Shown: in pieces, positions 8,414 to 17,984 of the stretch
Layout: every line of letters begins with the position of its first letter
How positions within the stretch are numbered: position 1 is the stretch's first letter
Source: UTCHB3 sp002050155
GTDB taxonomy: Bacteria > Bacteroidota > Ignavibacteria > Ignavibacteriales > Ignavibacteriaceae
DNA length: 64,000 nucleotides
Direction of reading: 5' to 3'
NCBI GenBank assembly: GCA_030584105.1
Contig: CP129491.1
Span: 2,480,001 to 2,544,000 of the forward strand
Made by a program: the position numbers and the translations under genes
The notes under the pieces: generated by a model
Seen by the model: only the letters and a program-made list of their open reading frames with translations
Told to the model about the DNA's origin: nothing
Database searches by the model: none

Positions 8414-11400
8414 TTAAGAGTTTGAACTGCCGGGCATAGAAGCCATATTTTCATACAGTTTCCAGCGTGACTGAACATCCTCCTGTGCCTCATCCATAAG
8501 TTTTGCAGCCGCTTCGGGGTGTGTTTTTGTAAGCATTCTGAATCTGGTTTCCATATAGGCGAAATCCTTAACGGGTATCTTCAAGCCTTTGGAATCGAGA
8601 ACGAACGGATTCTTACCCTGCTCAACCAGATCCGGATTATACCTGAAGAGCTGCCAGTAGCCTGAATCAACCGCCGCTTTCTGATTTCTTGTTGCTGTGC
8701 CCATATCAATACCGTGTGCGATACAGTGGCTGTAAGCGATAATCAGCGAAGGACCGTCGTATGCCTCTGCTTCAATGAACGCTCTTACAGTGTGTGCGTC
8801 GTTTGCTCCCATCGCAACCTTTGCCACATACACATTTCCGTAGCTCATTGCCATCATTGCCAAGTCTTTCTTTGCTGCGGGTTTACCGGCAGCTGCAAAC
8901 TTGGCAACCGCCGCCCGTGGGGTCGATTTTGAAGCCTGACCACCGGTGTTGGAGTAAACCTCGGTATCAAGAACGAGAACATTCACATTCTTGCCTGAGG
9001 CGAGCACATGGTCAAGACCGCCGTAACCGATATCATAAGCCCAACCGTCACCGCCCATAATCCAGACTGATTTTTTAACCAAATAATCAGCAATGGAGGC
9101 AAGGTTCAGATAATCGAACTTTTCATCTTCATCCTTCGCGGCAGCCTGAAGTTCATCGAGTTTTGCTCTAAGTTCCGCAACTCTTCCTCTCTGTTCGATG
9201 ATGCCCATTTCATCCTTTTGATCGGCATTTAACAGTGCATCAACTAAATCAGCGCCGATTTTTTCTCTCAATTTCACGAGAAGGTTGCACGCTTGCTCGT
9301 TGAACTGATCGACAGAGAGTTTGAATCCAAAACCAAACTCGGCGTTATCTTCGAACAGAGAGTTAGACCATGCGGGTCCCCGCCCTTCTTTATTCTTTGT
9401 CCACGGAGTTGTTGGCAGGTTCCCGCCGTAGATAGAAGAGCAGCCGGTTGCGTTAGCGATGATTGCTCTGTCGCCGTAAAGCTGGCTGACTAATTTAACA
9501 TAGGGAGTTTCGCCACAGCCTGAGCACGCACCTGAGAACTCGAATAGCGGCTCCATAAACTGAGAATCTTTCACAGAGTTCGGCTTGATGTCCGTTCTGT
9601 CCCACTCAGGAATGTTAAGGAAGAAATCCCAGTTGACGCGTTCGGTTTCCCGAATCGGAAGTTGCGGTTCCATATTGATGGCTTTAAGGCGAACCTCTCT
9701 CTTGTTTTTAACCGGACAGAACTCGACGCACAGCCCGCAGCCGGTACAGTCTTCAACGGCAACCTGCAGCGAATAGAGAAGGTTTTCGCCGTGTTCTTTC
9801 GACTTGTAAGGCATCGATTTGAAGGTTGCCGGTGCTTTATCAAGCTCGTCGGGTTTGTAGATTTTTGCCCTGATCGAAGAGTGGGGGCAAATAAGTACAC
9901 ATTTGTTACACTGGATACAGATTTCGGAATCCCAAACCGGCACTTCCAAAGCGATGTTTCGCTTTTCGTATTTTGTTGTGCCCGAGGGGAATGTTCCGTC
10001 GATCGGCATAGCGCTGACGGGAACATCGTCGCCGAAGCCGGCAATAATCTGCCCGGTAACATTTCTGATGAAATCAGGTGCGTCTGCAGGAACGGCTTCA
10101 CGAATGTTATATTTTGAGGTTATTTCACTTGGCACTTCAACTTCGTAGAGGTTATCAAGCGTTTTATCAACAGAATCGAAGTTCATCTGAACGATCTTCT
10201 CGCCCTTTGAACCGTATGTTTTCTGTATCGCTTTTTTAATCATGTCGATCGCAGTATCCTTCGGAAGAATCTTCGAAATAGCGAAGAAGCAGGTCTGCAT
10301 AATCGAGTTGATTCTTCCGCCCATGCCTGTTTCGTTAGCAACTTTGTAAGCATCGATGATGAAAAGTTTCATCTTTTTGTCTATAAGGTCTCGTTGCACT
10401 TTTTCAGGAAGAGTATCCCACACCTCTTCTTTTGAGGCGGGTGTGTTCAGCAGAAACGCAGCACCTTCGACTGCATCCCGCAGCATATCCGTAGTTTCTA
10501 AGAAAACTGTCTGATGGCATGCAACAAAGTTAGCCCGGTTAATCAGGTAGCTTGCTTTAATTTTTTTAGGACCAAACCGGAGGTGCGAAATGGTCATTGA
10601 GCCTGATTTTTTCGAGTCGTAAACGAAATAACCCTGAGCGTGGAAATCAGTTCCTTCACCGATGATTTTAATCGAGTTCTTGTTAGCACCCACGGTACCG
10701 TCGGCGCCAAGCCCGTAGAATTTTCCTTTGAAGGTGTCCGGGTTTTCCACAGAGAACGAGGGGTCAAAATCGATGCTTGAGTTGGTAACATCTTCTTTAA
10801 TACCGATGGTAAAGTGTTTCTTCGGTTTAGGTTTCCCGAGTTCATCATACACCGCTTTAATCATAGCGGGTGTAAATTCCTTCGATGAAAGGCCGTATCT
10901 TCCGCCGTAGATTTTTGGGAAGTCAAACGGCAGTTCACCGTCGTTGAAGGTTTCCGTTATAGCATTAACTACATCTAAGTAGAGAGGCTCTCCCGACGCT
11001 CCCGGCTCTTTGGTTCTGTCAAGCACGCCGATAACCTTCACGGTTTTTGGCAGTGCGTTAATGAAATGTTTTAACGAAAACGGTCTGTAAAGTCTTACTT
11101 TCAGAACGCCGACCTTTTCCCCTTTTTCGGTCAGATATTCCACAGTTTCTTCCACAGCTTCAGCTCCTGAACCCATCAGCACGATTACTTTTTCAGCATC
11201 GGGCGCACCGAAATAATCGAACAGGTGGTATTGTCTGCCTGTAAGTTCAGCAAATTTATCCATCTGTTTTTGCACAATATCGGGAGCCGCGATATAAAAC
11301 GGGTTAACCGTTTCTCTGCCCTGGAAGTAAACATCGGGGTTTTGAGCGGTACCGCGCACGAACGGATTATCGGGCGTTAAAGCTCTTTTGCGATGAGCGA

Positions 11401-12001
11401 AAACAAGCTCCTGATCGATCATCGCTTTCATATCAGAAGTGGTAAGTTGTTCAATTTTTGCAACTTCGTGAGAAGTTCTGAACCCATCGAAGAAGTGAAT
11501 AAAGGGAACGCGCGCTTCCAGTGTAGCCGCTTGGGCGATCAGCGCAAAATCCATCACTTCCTGAACCGAGTTGGATGAAAGCAGCCCCCAGCCGGTTGAG
11601 CGGGTAGCCATAACATCACTATGGTCGCCAAAGATAGAAAGAGCCGATGCCGCCACTGAACGGGCGGAAACATGGAAAACCGTGGATGTTAGTTCACCCG
11701 CAATTTTGAACATGTTTGGGATCATCAGCAAAAGCCCTTGCGAGGCTGTGAAGGTGGTGGTTAACGAGCCGGTCTGAAGTGCGCCGTGCACACTACCGGA
11801 GGCACCGCCCTCGCTTTGGAGTTCGGAAATCGATGGGGTGTTTCCCCAGATGTTCGTTTTGTTTTCGGCAGCCCAGGCGTCGCACCATTCTGCCATATTG
11901 GAAGAAGGGGTGATTGGATAAATCGCAATCACTTCATTGGTATGAAACGCGACATACGCCGCCGCCTCATTTCCATCAATGGTTACTTTTTTTCTGTCCA
12001 T
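8414..12001 (-). CDS. nifJ: Pyruvate:ferredoxin (flavodoxin) oxidoreductase, fused single-chain
   Basis: A 1195-residue homodimeric-type PFOR that interconverts pyruvate + CoA and acetyl-CoA + CO2 with ferredoxin. Domain order: N-terminal pyruvate-binding domain (YPITPSSNMAE, residues 26-36), domain II, the gamma/EKR domain (about 420-600), two [4Fe-4S] clusters (CIQCNKCVLICP near residue 694, CTGCGLCVEFCP near 754), the proximal cluster CSGCGE near 827, and the C-terminal TPP domain (GDGWAYDIGYGG near 984, NTGGQASKSTPRA near 1019). Length is as expected for the family. It leads the operon with the DHODH-like gene and indicates anaerobic or microaerobic carbon metabolism. Confidence 0.98.
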   Translation of the reverse strand: MDRKKVTIDGNEAAAYVAFHTNEVIAIYPITPSSNMAEWCDAWAAENKTNIWGNTPSISELQSEGGASGSVHGALQTGSLTTTFTASQGLLLMIPNMFKIAGELTSTVFHVSARSVAASALSIFGDHSDVMATRSTGWGLLSSNSVQEVMDFALIAQAATLEARVPFIHFFDGFRTSHEVAKIEQLTTSDMKAMIDQELVFAHRKRALTPDNPFVRGTAQNPDVYFQGRETVNPFYIAAPDIVQKQMDKFAELTGRQYHLFDYFGAPDAEKVIVLMGSGAEAVEETVEYLTEKGEKVGVLKVRLYRPFSLKHFINALPKTVKVIGVLDRTKEPGASGEPLYLDVVNAITETFNDGELPFDFPKIYGGRYGLSSKEFTPAMIKAVYDELGKPKPKKHFTIGIKEDVTNSSIDFDPSFSVENPDTFKGKFYGLGADGTVGANKNSIKIIGEGTDFHAQGYFVYDSKKSGSMTISHLRFGPKKIKASYLINRANFVACHQTVFLETTDMLRDAVEGAAFLLNTPASKEEVWDTLPEKVQRDLIDKKMKLFIIDAYKVANETGMGGRINSIMQTCFFAISKILPKDTAIDMIKKAIQKTYGSKGEKIVQMNFDSVDKTLDNLYEVEVPSEITSKYNIREAVPADAPDFIRNVTGQIIAGFGDDVPVSAMPIDGTFPSGTTKYEKRNIALEVPVWDSEICIQCNKCVLICPHSSIRAKIYKPDELDKAPATFKSMPYKSKEHGENLLYSLQVAVEDCTGCGLCVEFCPVKNKREVRLKAINMEPQLPIRETERVNWDFFLNIPEWDRTDIKPNSVKDSQFMEPLFEFSGACSGCGETPYVKLVSQLYGDRAIIANATGCSSIYGGNLPTTPWTKNKEGRGPAWSNSLFEDNAEFGFGFKLSVDQFNEQACNLLVKLREKIGADLVDALLNADQKDEMGIIEQRGRVAELRAKLDELQAAAKDEDEKFDYLNLASIADYLVKKSVWIMGGDGWAYDIGYGGLDHVLASGKNVNVLVLDTEVYSNTGGQASKSTPRAAVAKFAAAGKPAAKKDLAMMAMSYGNVYVAKVAMGANDAHTVRAFIEAEAYDGPSLIIAYSHCIAHGIDMGTATRNQKAAVDSGYWQLFRYNPDLVEQGKNPFVLDSKGLKIPVKDFAYMETRFRMLTKTHPEAAAKLMDEAQEDVQSRWKLYENMASMPGSSNS

Positions 12002-12188
12002 TTTCTTACCATCGTATTATTTCATGAATAAATATTGATTATAAGAAGCAAAATTTGTGCCATATCGATTTTTAGCCTGTTTTCGCATAAACCGGGATTT
12101 TAATCTACCGGTTTTATCATTTTTGGTAACTATTATTATTAATTTGTGGAATAATTTAAGTGCCGGCTGCTCTCTGCCTGATGAAAAA

Positions 12189-12287
12189 GGGCTGCTTATG
12201 GTGGGTGAAAAAAAAGGGCTGCTTATGGTGGGTGAAAAAAAAGGGCTGCTTATGGTGGGTGAAAAAAAAGGCTGCTTATGGTGGGTT
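12189..12287. repeat. Four 27-bp tandem repeats upstream of nifJ
   Basis: Near-identical units GGGCTGCTTATGGTGGGTGA followed by a run of A start at 12189, 12216, 12243 and 12270 (the last lost one G). A 77-codon plus-strand frame crosses them, but it is explained by a 9-codon repeat unit and has no other support. The rest of the 12002-12350 gap holds the nifJ leader and the terminator of the next gene. Confidence 0.9.
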
Positions 12288-12328
12288 TAAAAACGAGAAG
12301 CCCCCGCACAAAAAGTTGCACGGGGGCT
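12288..12328 (-). terminator. Terminator of the T9SS adhesin-like gene
   Basis: An inverted repeat AGCCCCCG / CGGGGGCT (12299-12306 with 12321-12328) with a 14-nt loop is followed on the minus strand by TTCTCGTTTTT. It lies just past the stop of the large secreted protein gene. Confidence 0.85.
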
Positions 12329-12350
12329 ATTAAGGTCTCTTATGAAGAGT

Positions 12351-15300
12351 TTATTTTTGCAGGATCATCTTTTTAGTTACAACATTGTTGCCTGCGGTAA
12401 TTCTGTAGAGATAGATACCGCTTGCAAGGTTTGAAGCGTTGAAATTAACCTTATGTGTTCCTGCAGGGAGTTCGCCCGAAACAAGTTTCGCAACCACTTC
12501 ACCGAGCATGTTGTAAACCACTAATTCAACTTTTTCAGCAACAGGTAACGAGAACTCGATTACCGTTGATGGATTGAATGGGTTCGGGTAGTTATTCGAA
12601 AGATTAAATTCTTTCGGAATTTCCAATCCCGCCAAACCTTTGAGTGAAGTCGGGGCATCGTTTCTGAAGACACCGCCGTTTGTTGTAGTTGCGAAGAGGC
12701 TTCCATCCGCTTGGTTGTAAAGGAGTGTGCTGATCTTCTGACCGGTTAAACCGATGCTTACCCAGTTAAGATCGGTGCTTTCTGTAGCCACCACTTCAGC
12801 AAGATAGATGCCGTTGCTCCATGAGTTAACAAATATATAATTGTCGGCTTCAGCAGTTATATAGTAGATGTGCGTAGCCATGATACCCTGTGTCTGAACC
12901 TGCCATGTATCGCCGCCGTTAGCGGAGAGATACAGCCCATTACCGTAAGTACCGGCAGCAACAATTCCGGAATTGGTAACAGCAAGTGACCAAACAAACG
13001 GGAAGTTCATGCTTGTTTGTACCCAGTTTGCACCGCCGTCAACCGATTTGTAAACGCCGCCGCCAAAAGTACCTGTATAAAGGTTACCGTTGCCGTCAAC
13101 CGCGATAGCCTGAACGGATTTGTTTGTCATTCCGTTACTTACATCTTCCCAAGTAGCACCGTTATCAGGTGATCTGTAAACGCCCTGACCCCAGATACCT
13201 GCATAGAGGTAGTTTCCTCTTAATACAAGAGATCTGACATCATACTCGGGCATTGCAGTTGCACTCCAGGTGGCGCCGTTATCGTTAGAAGTGTAGATAC
13301 CTCTTTCAGTGGCAGCGAAGAACCTGCCGTCAGGTGCCTGAATTACATCCCAGATATACGAAACCTGCATACCTTCGTTCAGCACGGTGAATGTGTGTCC
13401 CTCGTCCGTGGTTCTGAGGATTTTACCGCCCCATGTGCCGGCGATAAATGAACCATCCTGTGCACGGATGAACGACCAGATGAAGTGCTCGTCGCTGACT
13501 GAACCAATATACTGCCAGTTACCGATAACCGCACCGCCACCGCCACCGCCGGAGTTTGTTCCGCGGACGGTGAATTTGCACATTGCAAAATCATCTTCGT
13601 ATTGCGCACCGTTGTTCGGGCTTGAATCGCCGTCAACTTCGTTGCATGCAGTAACTTCTGCTACATTAACAAGAGTTGTATCAAGCGCAATATTTCCTAC
13701 AAAGTTAGCGAGGTTATACTGCGCACCACCGGAGAGAGATTTACAGATCATCTGACCATGCTGCACACCGCTGATGAAATTCACATCAGCCGACGGAGCA
13801 AGTATGGTGCCTGTTACATCGATGCCTTGAATTGTAATATTTTTGGCTTCATTGAAATTGAACATACAGTTCGTAATCGGTGTGCCGGAAACAATCAGGT
13901 TGCCGCCCCAGCTTAGGTTATCGCCATCGATATTCACTAAAACTACTGAACCGTTCGGAACATTAATGAAAATTTCCTGAGATGTGTTTAAAAAGTCCGC
14001 AGGGACTCTGAATACATTCATATAAGGGTCGCTCCCCATCAATCTGAGAGTAACACCGGATAGACTAATGTTACCGTTAGCATTGTAGCCGGCTAATTGT
14101 GCTGAAAGAGCAGATAAATAGGCGGCTGCAGCTTGAAAATCGATAACTGAATCTTGCCGTGCTGTTCCGTCAGGAATACCGACCATCTGCGAGATGGTTC
14201 CGGTTGCACCGTAAACGATATTACCGCCGACAACATTACCGGAGGCAAAAGTAAGGTGCCTGCCAACAACCAACACATCTGTCTGACCACCGGATTGAGG
14301 AAGCTCATCACCAACACTAAAGTTGGAGAAGAATCCATCCTGACCAACTGCAACCTTGCCCTGCACATCTGCCGTTGGTTGGTTCATATCTTCCAGTGTG
14401 AAAACATTAAACCCGGTTGCGGGTCCCAAATCGAAAAGGTAGTTCTGAGCAATATCCACCTTAACGGTAACAGTAAGAGTAACGCTTTCGCCGTTTGCAA
14501 TGTTGCCGATTCTCCAGGTGCCGTTGATTGGGAAATATGTCCCGCGGGAAGCCTGATGGGAAACATAAGTAACACCACCGGGCATAAAGTCGGTAACTAT
14601 TACGCCGGTTGCGTTTGCAGGGCCCGCATTTGAAGCGGTAACGGTGAAGGTGATATTATCACCGTTTTGCGGGTTCTCGTTGTCCACAATTTTTGTCAGG
14701 CTGAGGTCAACCTGTGATGTCCAGTAGAAATCGCACATAGCACTTCTTTGTGCTGAAACAGGTGTTGCAAGCACCAATTTCTGATATCTGTCAGGAAGTG
14801 TCGCATGTACAAACCGGGTTCCCTGCGGAATAATAACATCCGCCTGAGCAGTAACAGTAATGTTAGTTGCATTACCGGGGCGAAGCTCGATATCCGGTGT
14901 GATACCGTTGGGGCCGGTTGTGGTAACAACAGTTGAAAGAGTTCCGGCGTTTACAGAAAGCCTGATTTGTTTATTGGCAACCGGTTTTGCCCGTTCGTCA
15001 AAAACTCTTACTCTAAACTTAGCGGTTTCCCCGCTAATCAGGTTCTGATTTTCCGGGATGATAATTAAAGTTTTAACCGGAACAAAGCCGGCAGCATTAG
15101 CGTTTGCGTCTGAAATGATCTGCAAAGCTCTGTTTTTTATATCGTTATTGCCGGTTAAGGTACTTACATCAACCCCGTCGGAGAAGTGCCAAACAGCCAT
15201 CTGAACAGCTGCCGCTTCTTTAGAGATAGGGTTGATTGAACCGGAATATGGGTAAGACCTGTACGGATAATAGTTCATCAGTATATATGTTATCTCCGAT

Positions 15301-15677
15301 GGCGTAAACCCATTATCTATATACTGAGGAGGATTATTCTGATTTAACACCAACGGATTTCGGATATCAATACAGAAAAACTTTGTAACCTGATTGTTCA
15401 TCCTACCGTTGAACGAGCCACCCCAAGTCTTTATTGTTGCGTTTGGGTTATAGGGATCTTTAAATATTAAATTGTTCACACCCTGGTCTTTGGTTGTTAC
15501 ATAGGCAACACTGCTGTTTACACCGCCTGTATTATTGAAATACGCAGGGGGAATAACGACGCTGCCACCGCGATTTGCTTCGGTACTTGTCGTATCGATA
15601 GCAAACAAGGGTGAACCCGACATAAAAAAGACGAGTACAGCCGTTAAAACAAATCCAAAAAGTTTACGATTCTTCAT
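12351..15677 (-). CDS. Large T9SS-secreted adhesin-like protein with thioester domain
   Basis: About 1108 residues. The open frame reaches 15689, but GAGG 6 bases before the ATG at 15677 and a signal peptide (MKNRKLFGFVLTAVLVFF) decide that start. Domain order: a thioester-type domain (Cys in FFCIDI near residue 102 and Gln in AVQMAVWHFSDG near 159, the pair that forms an internal Cys-Gln thioester in Gram-positive adhesins); an invasin-like Ig domain (about 200-310); a DUF11 repeat (DLSLTKIVDNENPQNGDNIT); a choice-of-anchor A domain (GFNVFTLEDMNQ onward); a BNR/sortilin-like propeller (TTDEGHTF, SNDNGATW, SPDNGATW and similar blades); and a C-terminal type A sorting domain (NYPNPFNPSTVIEF to KKMILQK). 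Exported by Sec, then T9SS, to the surface. Probably attachment or interaction; ligand unknown. Confidence 0.9.
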   Translation of the reverse strand: MKNRKLFGFVLTAVLVFFMSGSPLFAIDTTSTEANRGGSVVIPPAYFNNTGGVNSSVAYVTTKDQGVNNLIFKDPYNPNATIKTWGGSFNGRMNNQVTKFFCIDIRNPLVLNQNNPPQYIDNGFTPSEITYILMNYYPYRSYPYSGSINPISKEAAAVQMAVWHFSDGVDVSTLTGNNDIKNRALQIISDANANAAGFVPVKTLIIIPENQNLISGETAKFRVRVFDERAKPVANKQIRLSVNAGTLSTVVTTTGPNGITPDIELRPGNATNITVTAQADVIIPQGTRFVHATLPDRYQKLVLATPVSAQRSAMCDFYWTSQVDLSLTKIVDNENPQNGDNITFTVTASNAGPANATGVIVTDFMPGGVTYVSHQASRGTYFPINGTWRIGNIANGESVTLTVTVKVDIAQNYLFDLGPATGFNVFTLEDMNQPTADVQGKVAVGQDGFFSNFSVGDELPQSGGQTDVLVVGRHLTFASGNVVGGNIVYGATGTISQMVGIPDGTARQDSVIDFQAAAAYLSALSAQLAGYNANGNISLSGVTLRLMGSDPYMNVFRVPADFLNTSQEIFINVPNGSVVLVNIDGDNLSWGGNLIVSGTPITNCMFNFNEAKNITIQGIDVTGTILAPSADVNFISGVQHGQMICKSLSGGAQYNLANFVGNIALDTTLVNVAEVTACNEVDGDSSPNNGAQYEDDFAMCKFTVRGTNSGGGGGGAVIGNWQYIGSVSDEHFIWSFIRAQDGSFIAGTWGGKILRTTDEGHTFTVLNEGMQVSYIWDVIQAPDGRFFAATERGIYTSNDNGATWSATAMPEYDVRSLVLRGNYLYAGIWGQGVYRSPDNGATWEDVSNGMTNKSVQAIAVDGNGNLYTGTFGGGVYKSVDGGANWVQTSMNFPFVWSLAVTNSGIVAAGTYGNGLYLSANGGDTWQVQTQGIMATHIYYITAEADNYIFVNSWSNGIYLAEVVATESTDLNWVSIGLTGQKISTLLYNQADGSLFATTTNGGVFRNDAPTSLKGLAGLEIPKEFNLSNNYPNPFNPSTVIEFSLPVAEKVELVVYNMLGEVVAKLVSGELPAGTHKVNFNASNLASGIYLYRITAGNNVVTKKMILQK

Positions 15678-15743
15678 AAGAAACCTCATGTATTTGGTTA
15701 AAAATGATTATTAACATACAAAAATTGTGCCGATAAAAACCGC

Positions 15744-15818
15744 TTAAAACCCGATAAAATCGCTGTCTGGTTTTTTAAAAAGTGTCTCAGTTTGATATTG
15801 TGTATTAAATTGATCCAT
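15744..15818 (-). CDS. Possible 24-residue micro-ORF with strong Shine-Dalgarno
   Basis: A 24-codon frame beginning MDQFNTQYQTETLF, preceded by AGGAGGA (minus strand, 15835-15829) about 10 bases before its ATG. It lies 34 bp past the acs stop in the same direction, in the gap before the large secreted protein gene. It is hydrophilic with no recognisable domain. It could be a microprotein, a leader peptide for the downstream gene or chance; the ribosome site is the only real support. Confidence 0.3.
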   Translation of the reverse strand: MDQFNTQYQTETLFKKPDSDFIGF

Positions 15819-15851
15819 TTTTTAAGAGTCCTCCTTTTGAGACAGACGATC

Positions 15852-17759
15852 TTATTCTTCCAAAGTGCTTTTATCTCCTTCAGGTTGCCCGAGCGCCCGT
15901 GCCCTAAGAAGCCTGCGCATTATCTTACCCGACCTTGTTTTCGGAAGAGAACTCATAATTTCAATCTTTTCCGGTCTGGCAATTGGTCCGATTTCGTGGT
16001 CAACATGCTTTTTCAGCTCTTCGCCGAGCGTTTCTGTTTCAGAGAACCCTTCCTTTAGAACAACATAAACATGAATTGCGTGCCCTTTAACATCGTGAGG
16101 CAACCCAATAGCCGCCGCTTCAGAAACCGCCGGGTGGGAAACTAATGCCGATTCAATCTCGGCGGTACCGAGCCTGTAACCGCTTACTTTAATAACATCA
16201 TCCAGCCTTCCGATCACCCAGAAATAGCCGTCTTTATCCTTCCTTGCAGCGTCACCGGCTTCATAAGCAGTGGTGAATTTTCCGAAGTATTGCTGTTTGT
16301 ATCTTTCCGGATCGTGAAGAATCCCCCTCATTAAACCGGGCCATGGTTTTGTTACCACCAACAGCCCCTCTTCGCCCGGGGCGGTGGGTTTTCCGTCGAG
16401 ATCGTAAACATCGGCTTGGATCCCAAAGAACGGACGGGTAGCACTTCCGGGTTTAAGCGGTGTTGTCGGCAGTGCAGAAATCATAATACCGCCGGTTTCA
16501 GTCTGCCACCATGTATCCACAATCGGGCATTTCGATCTTCCGATCACCTCATAATACCATTTCCAGGCTTCGGGGTTTATCGGCTCACCGACACTTCCGA
16601 GCAATCTAAGTGAAGAGAGGTCGTGTCTGTTGGGCCAAGCATCGCCGAAGCGCATCAGACCTCTTATCGCTGTTGGTGCGGCGTAAAGCACTGTAATTCC
16701 GTATTTTTCGATCATTTTCCACCATCTGTTCGGATAGGGGAAGTTAGGCGCACCCTCGTACATAAAGCTTGTTGCGCCCTGAATGAGGGGACCGTAAACG
16801 ATGTAGCTGTGCCCTGTTACCCAGCCCGGGTCGGCTGCGCACCAGTAGCGGTCTTCATCGTTTATGTCAAAAATGTATTTGTAAGTTGCCGAAATGAAAA
16901 CCATGTAGCCACCGTGCGTGTGAATAACCCCTTTCGGTTTGCCCGTAGTGCCTGAAGTGTAAAGAACATAAAGGAGGTCTTCGGCATCCATCTGTTCAGT
17001 TTCGCACGGTTGGTTGATGATCGGCATGCCTAACAAATCATGGTACCAATAGTCACGCCCCTGTTCCATGTGAACATCGTGCCCGGTTCTTTTTACCACA
17101 ACAACATGTTCAATGGTGCCTTGGCGGGCTATTGCTTCGTTGGCAATTTGTTTCAGATTCACAATTTTGCCCCGCATAAATCCACCGTCGGCGGTAATTA
17201 ATACTTTACTGCGTGCGTCTTCAATTCTTTCAGCGAGCGATTCAACGCTGAACCCACCATATACAACCGAATGTGCAGCACCAATTTTTGCGCACGCCAA
17301 CATCGCAAACTGAAGTTCCGGTATTCTGGGCATATAGATGGTTACTATATCCCCTTTTTTAACCCCCATACCTTTCAGAATATTAGCAAATCGGGTTACT
17401 TCACGGTTTAGTGCGTAATATGAGAAAGTGCGGACTTCATCGCCGGCTTCGCTCTCCCAAATCAAGGCTAATTTGTTTTTACGGTAGGTGGTCAGGTGCC
17501 GGTCGATTGCGTTGGAAACAATATTCGTTTTTCCACCGACAAACCACTTGAAAAATGGAGGGTTAGAATCATCAAGTACTTTATCCCAGGGTTTTGACCA
17601 GTAATACTCCCGAGCCATTTCGTCCCAGAATTTTTCCGGTTCTTCAATTGATCTTTTATACATCGAATCATAATCTTTTGTGTAAGATTTTTCGATCACT
17701 TCTTGGGAGGGGTAATAAACATCTCCCTCCAACTTTCCGTTGGTATTCACTTCGTTCAT
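15852..17759 (-). CDS. acs: Acetyl-CoA synthetase
   Basis: A 635-residue AMP-forming acetate:CoA ligase that activates acetate to acetyl-CoA in two steps. It has the N-terminal ACAS domain (YWSKPWDKVLDDS), the adenylate core motif YTSGTTGKPKGVIHTHGG, the WWQTETGG motif, and a C-terminal lid with the acetylatable Lys in KTRSGKIMRRLLR. Full length. No acetate permease is next to it. With nifJ nearby it makes acetyl-CoA available from both acetate and pyruvate. Confidence 0.97.
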   Translation of the reverse strand: MNEVNTNGKLEGDVYYPSQEVIEKSYTKDYDSMYKRSIEEPEKFWDEMAREYYWSKPWDKVLDDSNPPFFKWFVGGKTNIVSNAIDRHLTTYRKNKLALIWESEAGDEVRTFSYYALNREVTRFANILKGMGVKKGDIVTIYMPRIPELQFAMLACAKIGAAHSVVYGGFSVESLAERIEDARSKVLITADGGFMRGKIVNLKQIANEAIARQGTIEHVVVVKRTGHDVHMEQGRDYWYHDLLGMPIINQPCETEQMDAEDLLYVLYTSGTTGKPKGVIHTHGGYMVFISATYKYIFDINDEDRYWCAADPGWVTGHSYIVYGPLIQGATSFMYEGAPNFPYPNRWWKMIEKYGITVLYAAPTAIRGLMRFGDAWPNRHDLSSLRLLGSVGEPINPEAWKWYYEVIGRSKCPIVDTWWQTETGGIMISALPTTPLKPGSATRPFFGIQADVYDLDGKPTAPGEEGLLVVTKPWPGLMRGILHDPERYKQQYFGKFTTAYEAGDAARKDKDGYFWVIGRLDDVIKVSGYRLGTAEIESALVSHPAVSEAAAIGLPHDVKGHAIHVYVVLKEGFSETETLGEELKKHVDHEIGPIARPEKIEIMSSLPKTRSGKIMRRLLRARALGQPEGDKSTLEE

Positions 17760-17948
17760 AAAAAATGTTCCTCTGTATTTTAATTAGGATGAGTTGAATT
17801 CAATGCCGGAATCGGAATATTATAATAAAGGAGTATAAATTACTAATGTTAAAGGAATGATACAAGTAAAAATTAACCGGTGAAAATAAAATTTTAGCGA
17901 TATGGGTAAAATTTGAAGTGGTAAGGATAAAATTCATGGAGTAAAAAT

Positions 17949-17984
17949 AAAAAAATGCCCGTCATCCCGAAGGATCAACGGGCA
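17949..17984 (-). terminator. Strong intrinsic terminator with UUCG tetraloop
   Basis: Minus strand: TGCCCGT pairs with ACGGGCA, with an inner ATCC/GGAT stem closed by a TTCG tetraloop, then seven T residues. It lies about 190 bp upstream of the acs start and reads towards acs, so it must end a separate transcript coming from 18.0-18.3 kb. Confidence 0.88.

Noticed and set aside
12057..12290. A 77-codon plus-strand frame with four 9-residue repeats.
   Set aside because: Explained by the 27-bp DNA repeat; no ribosome site and it opposes the surrounding transcription.
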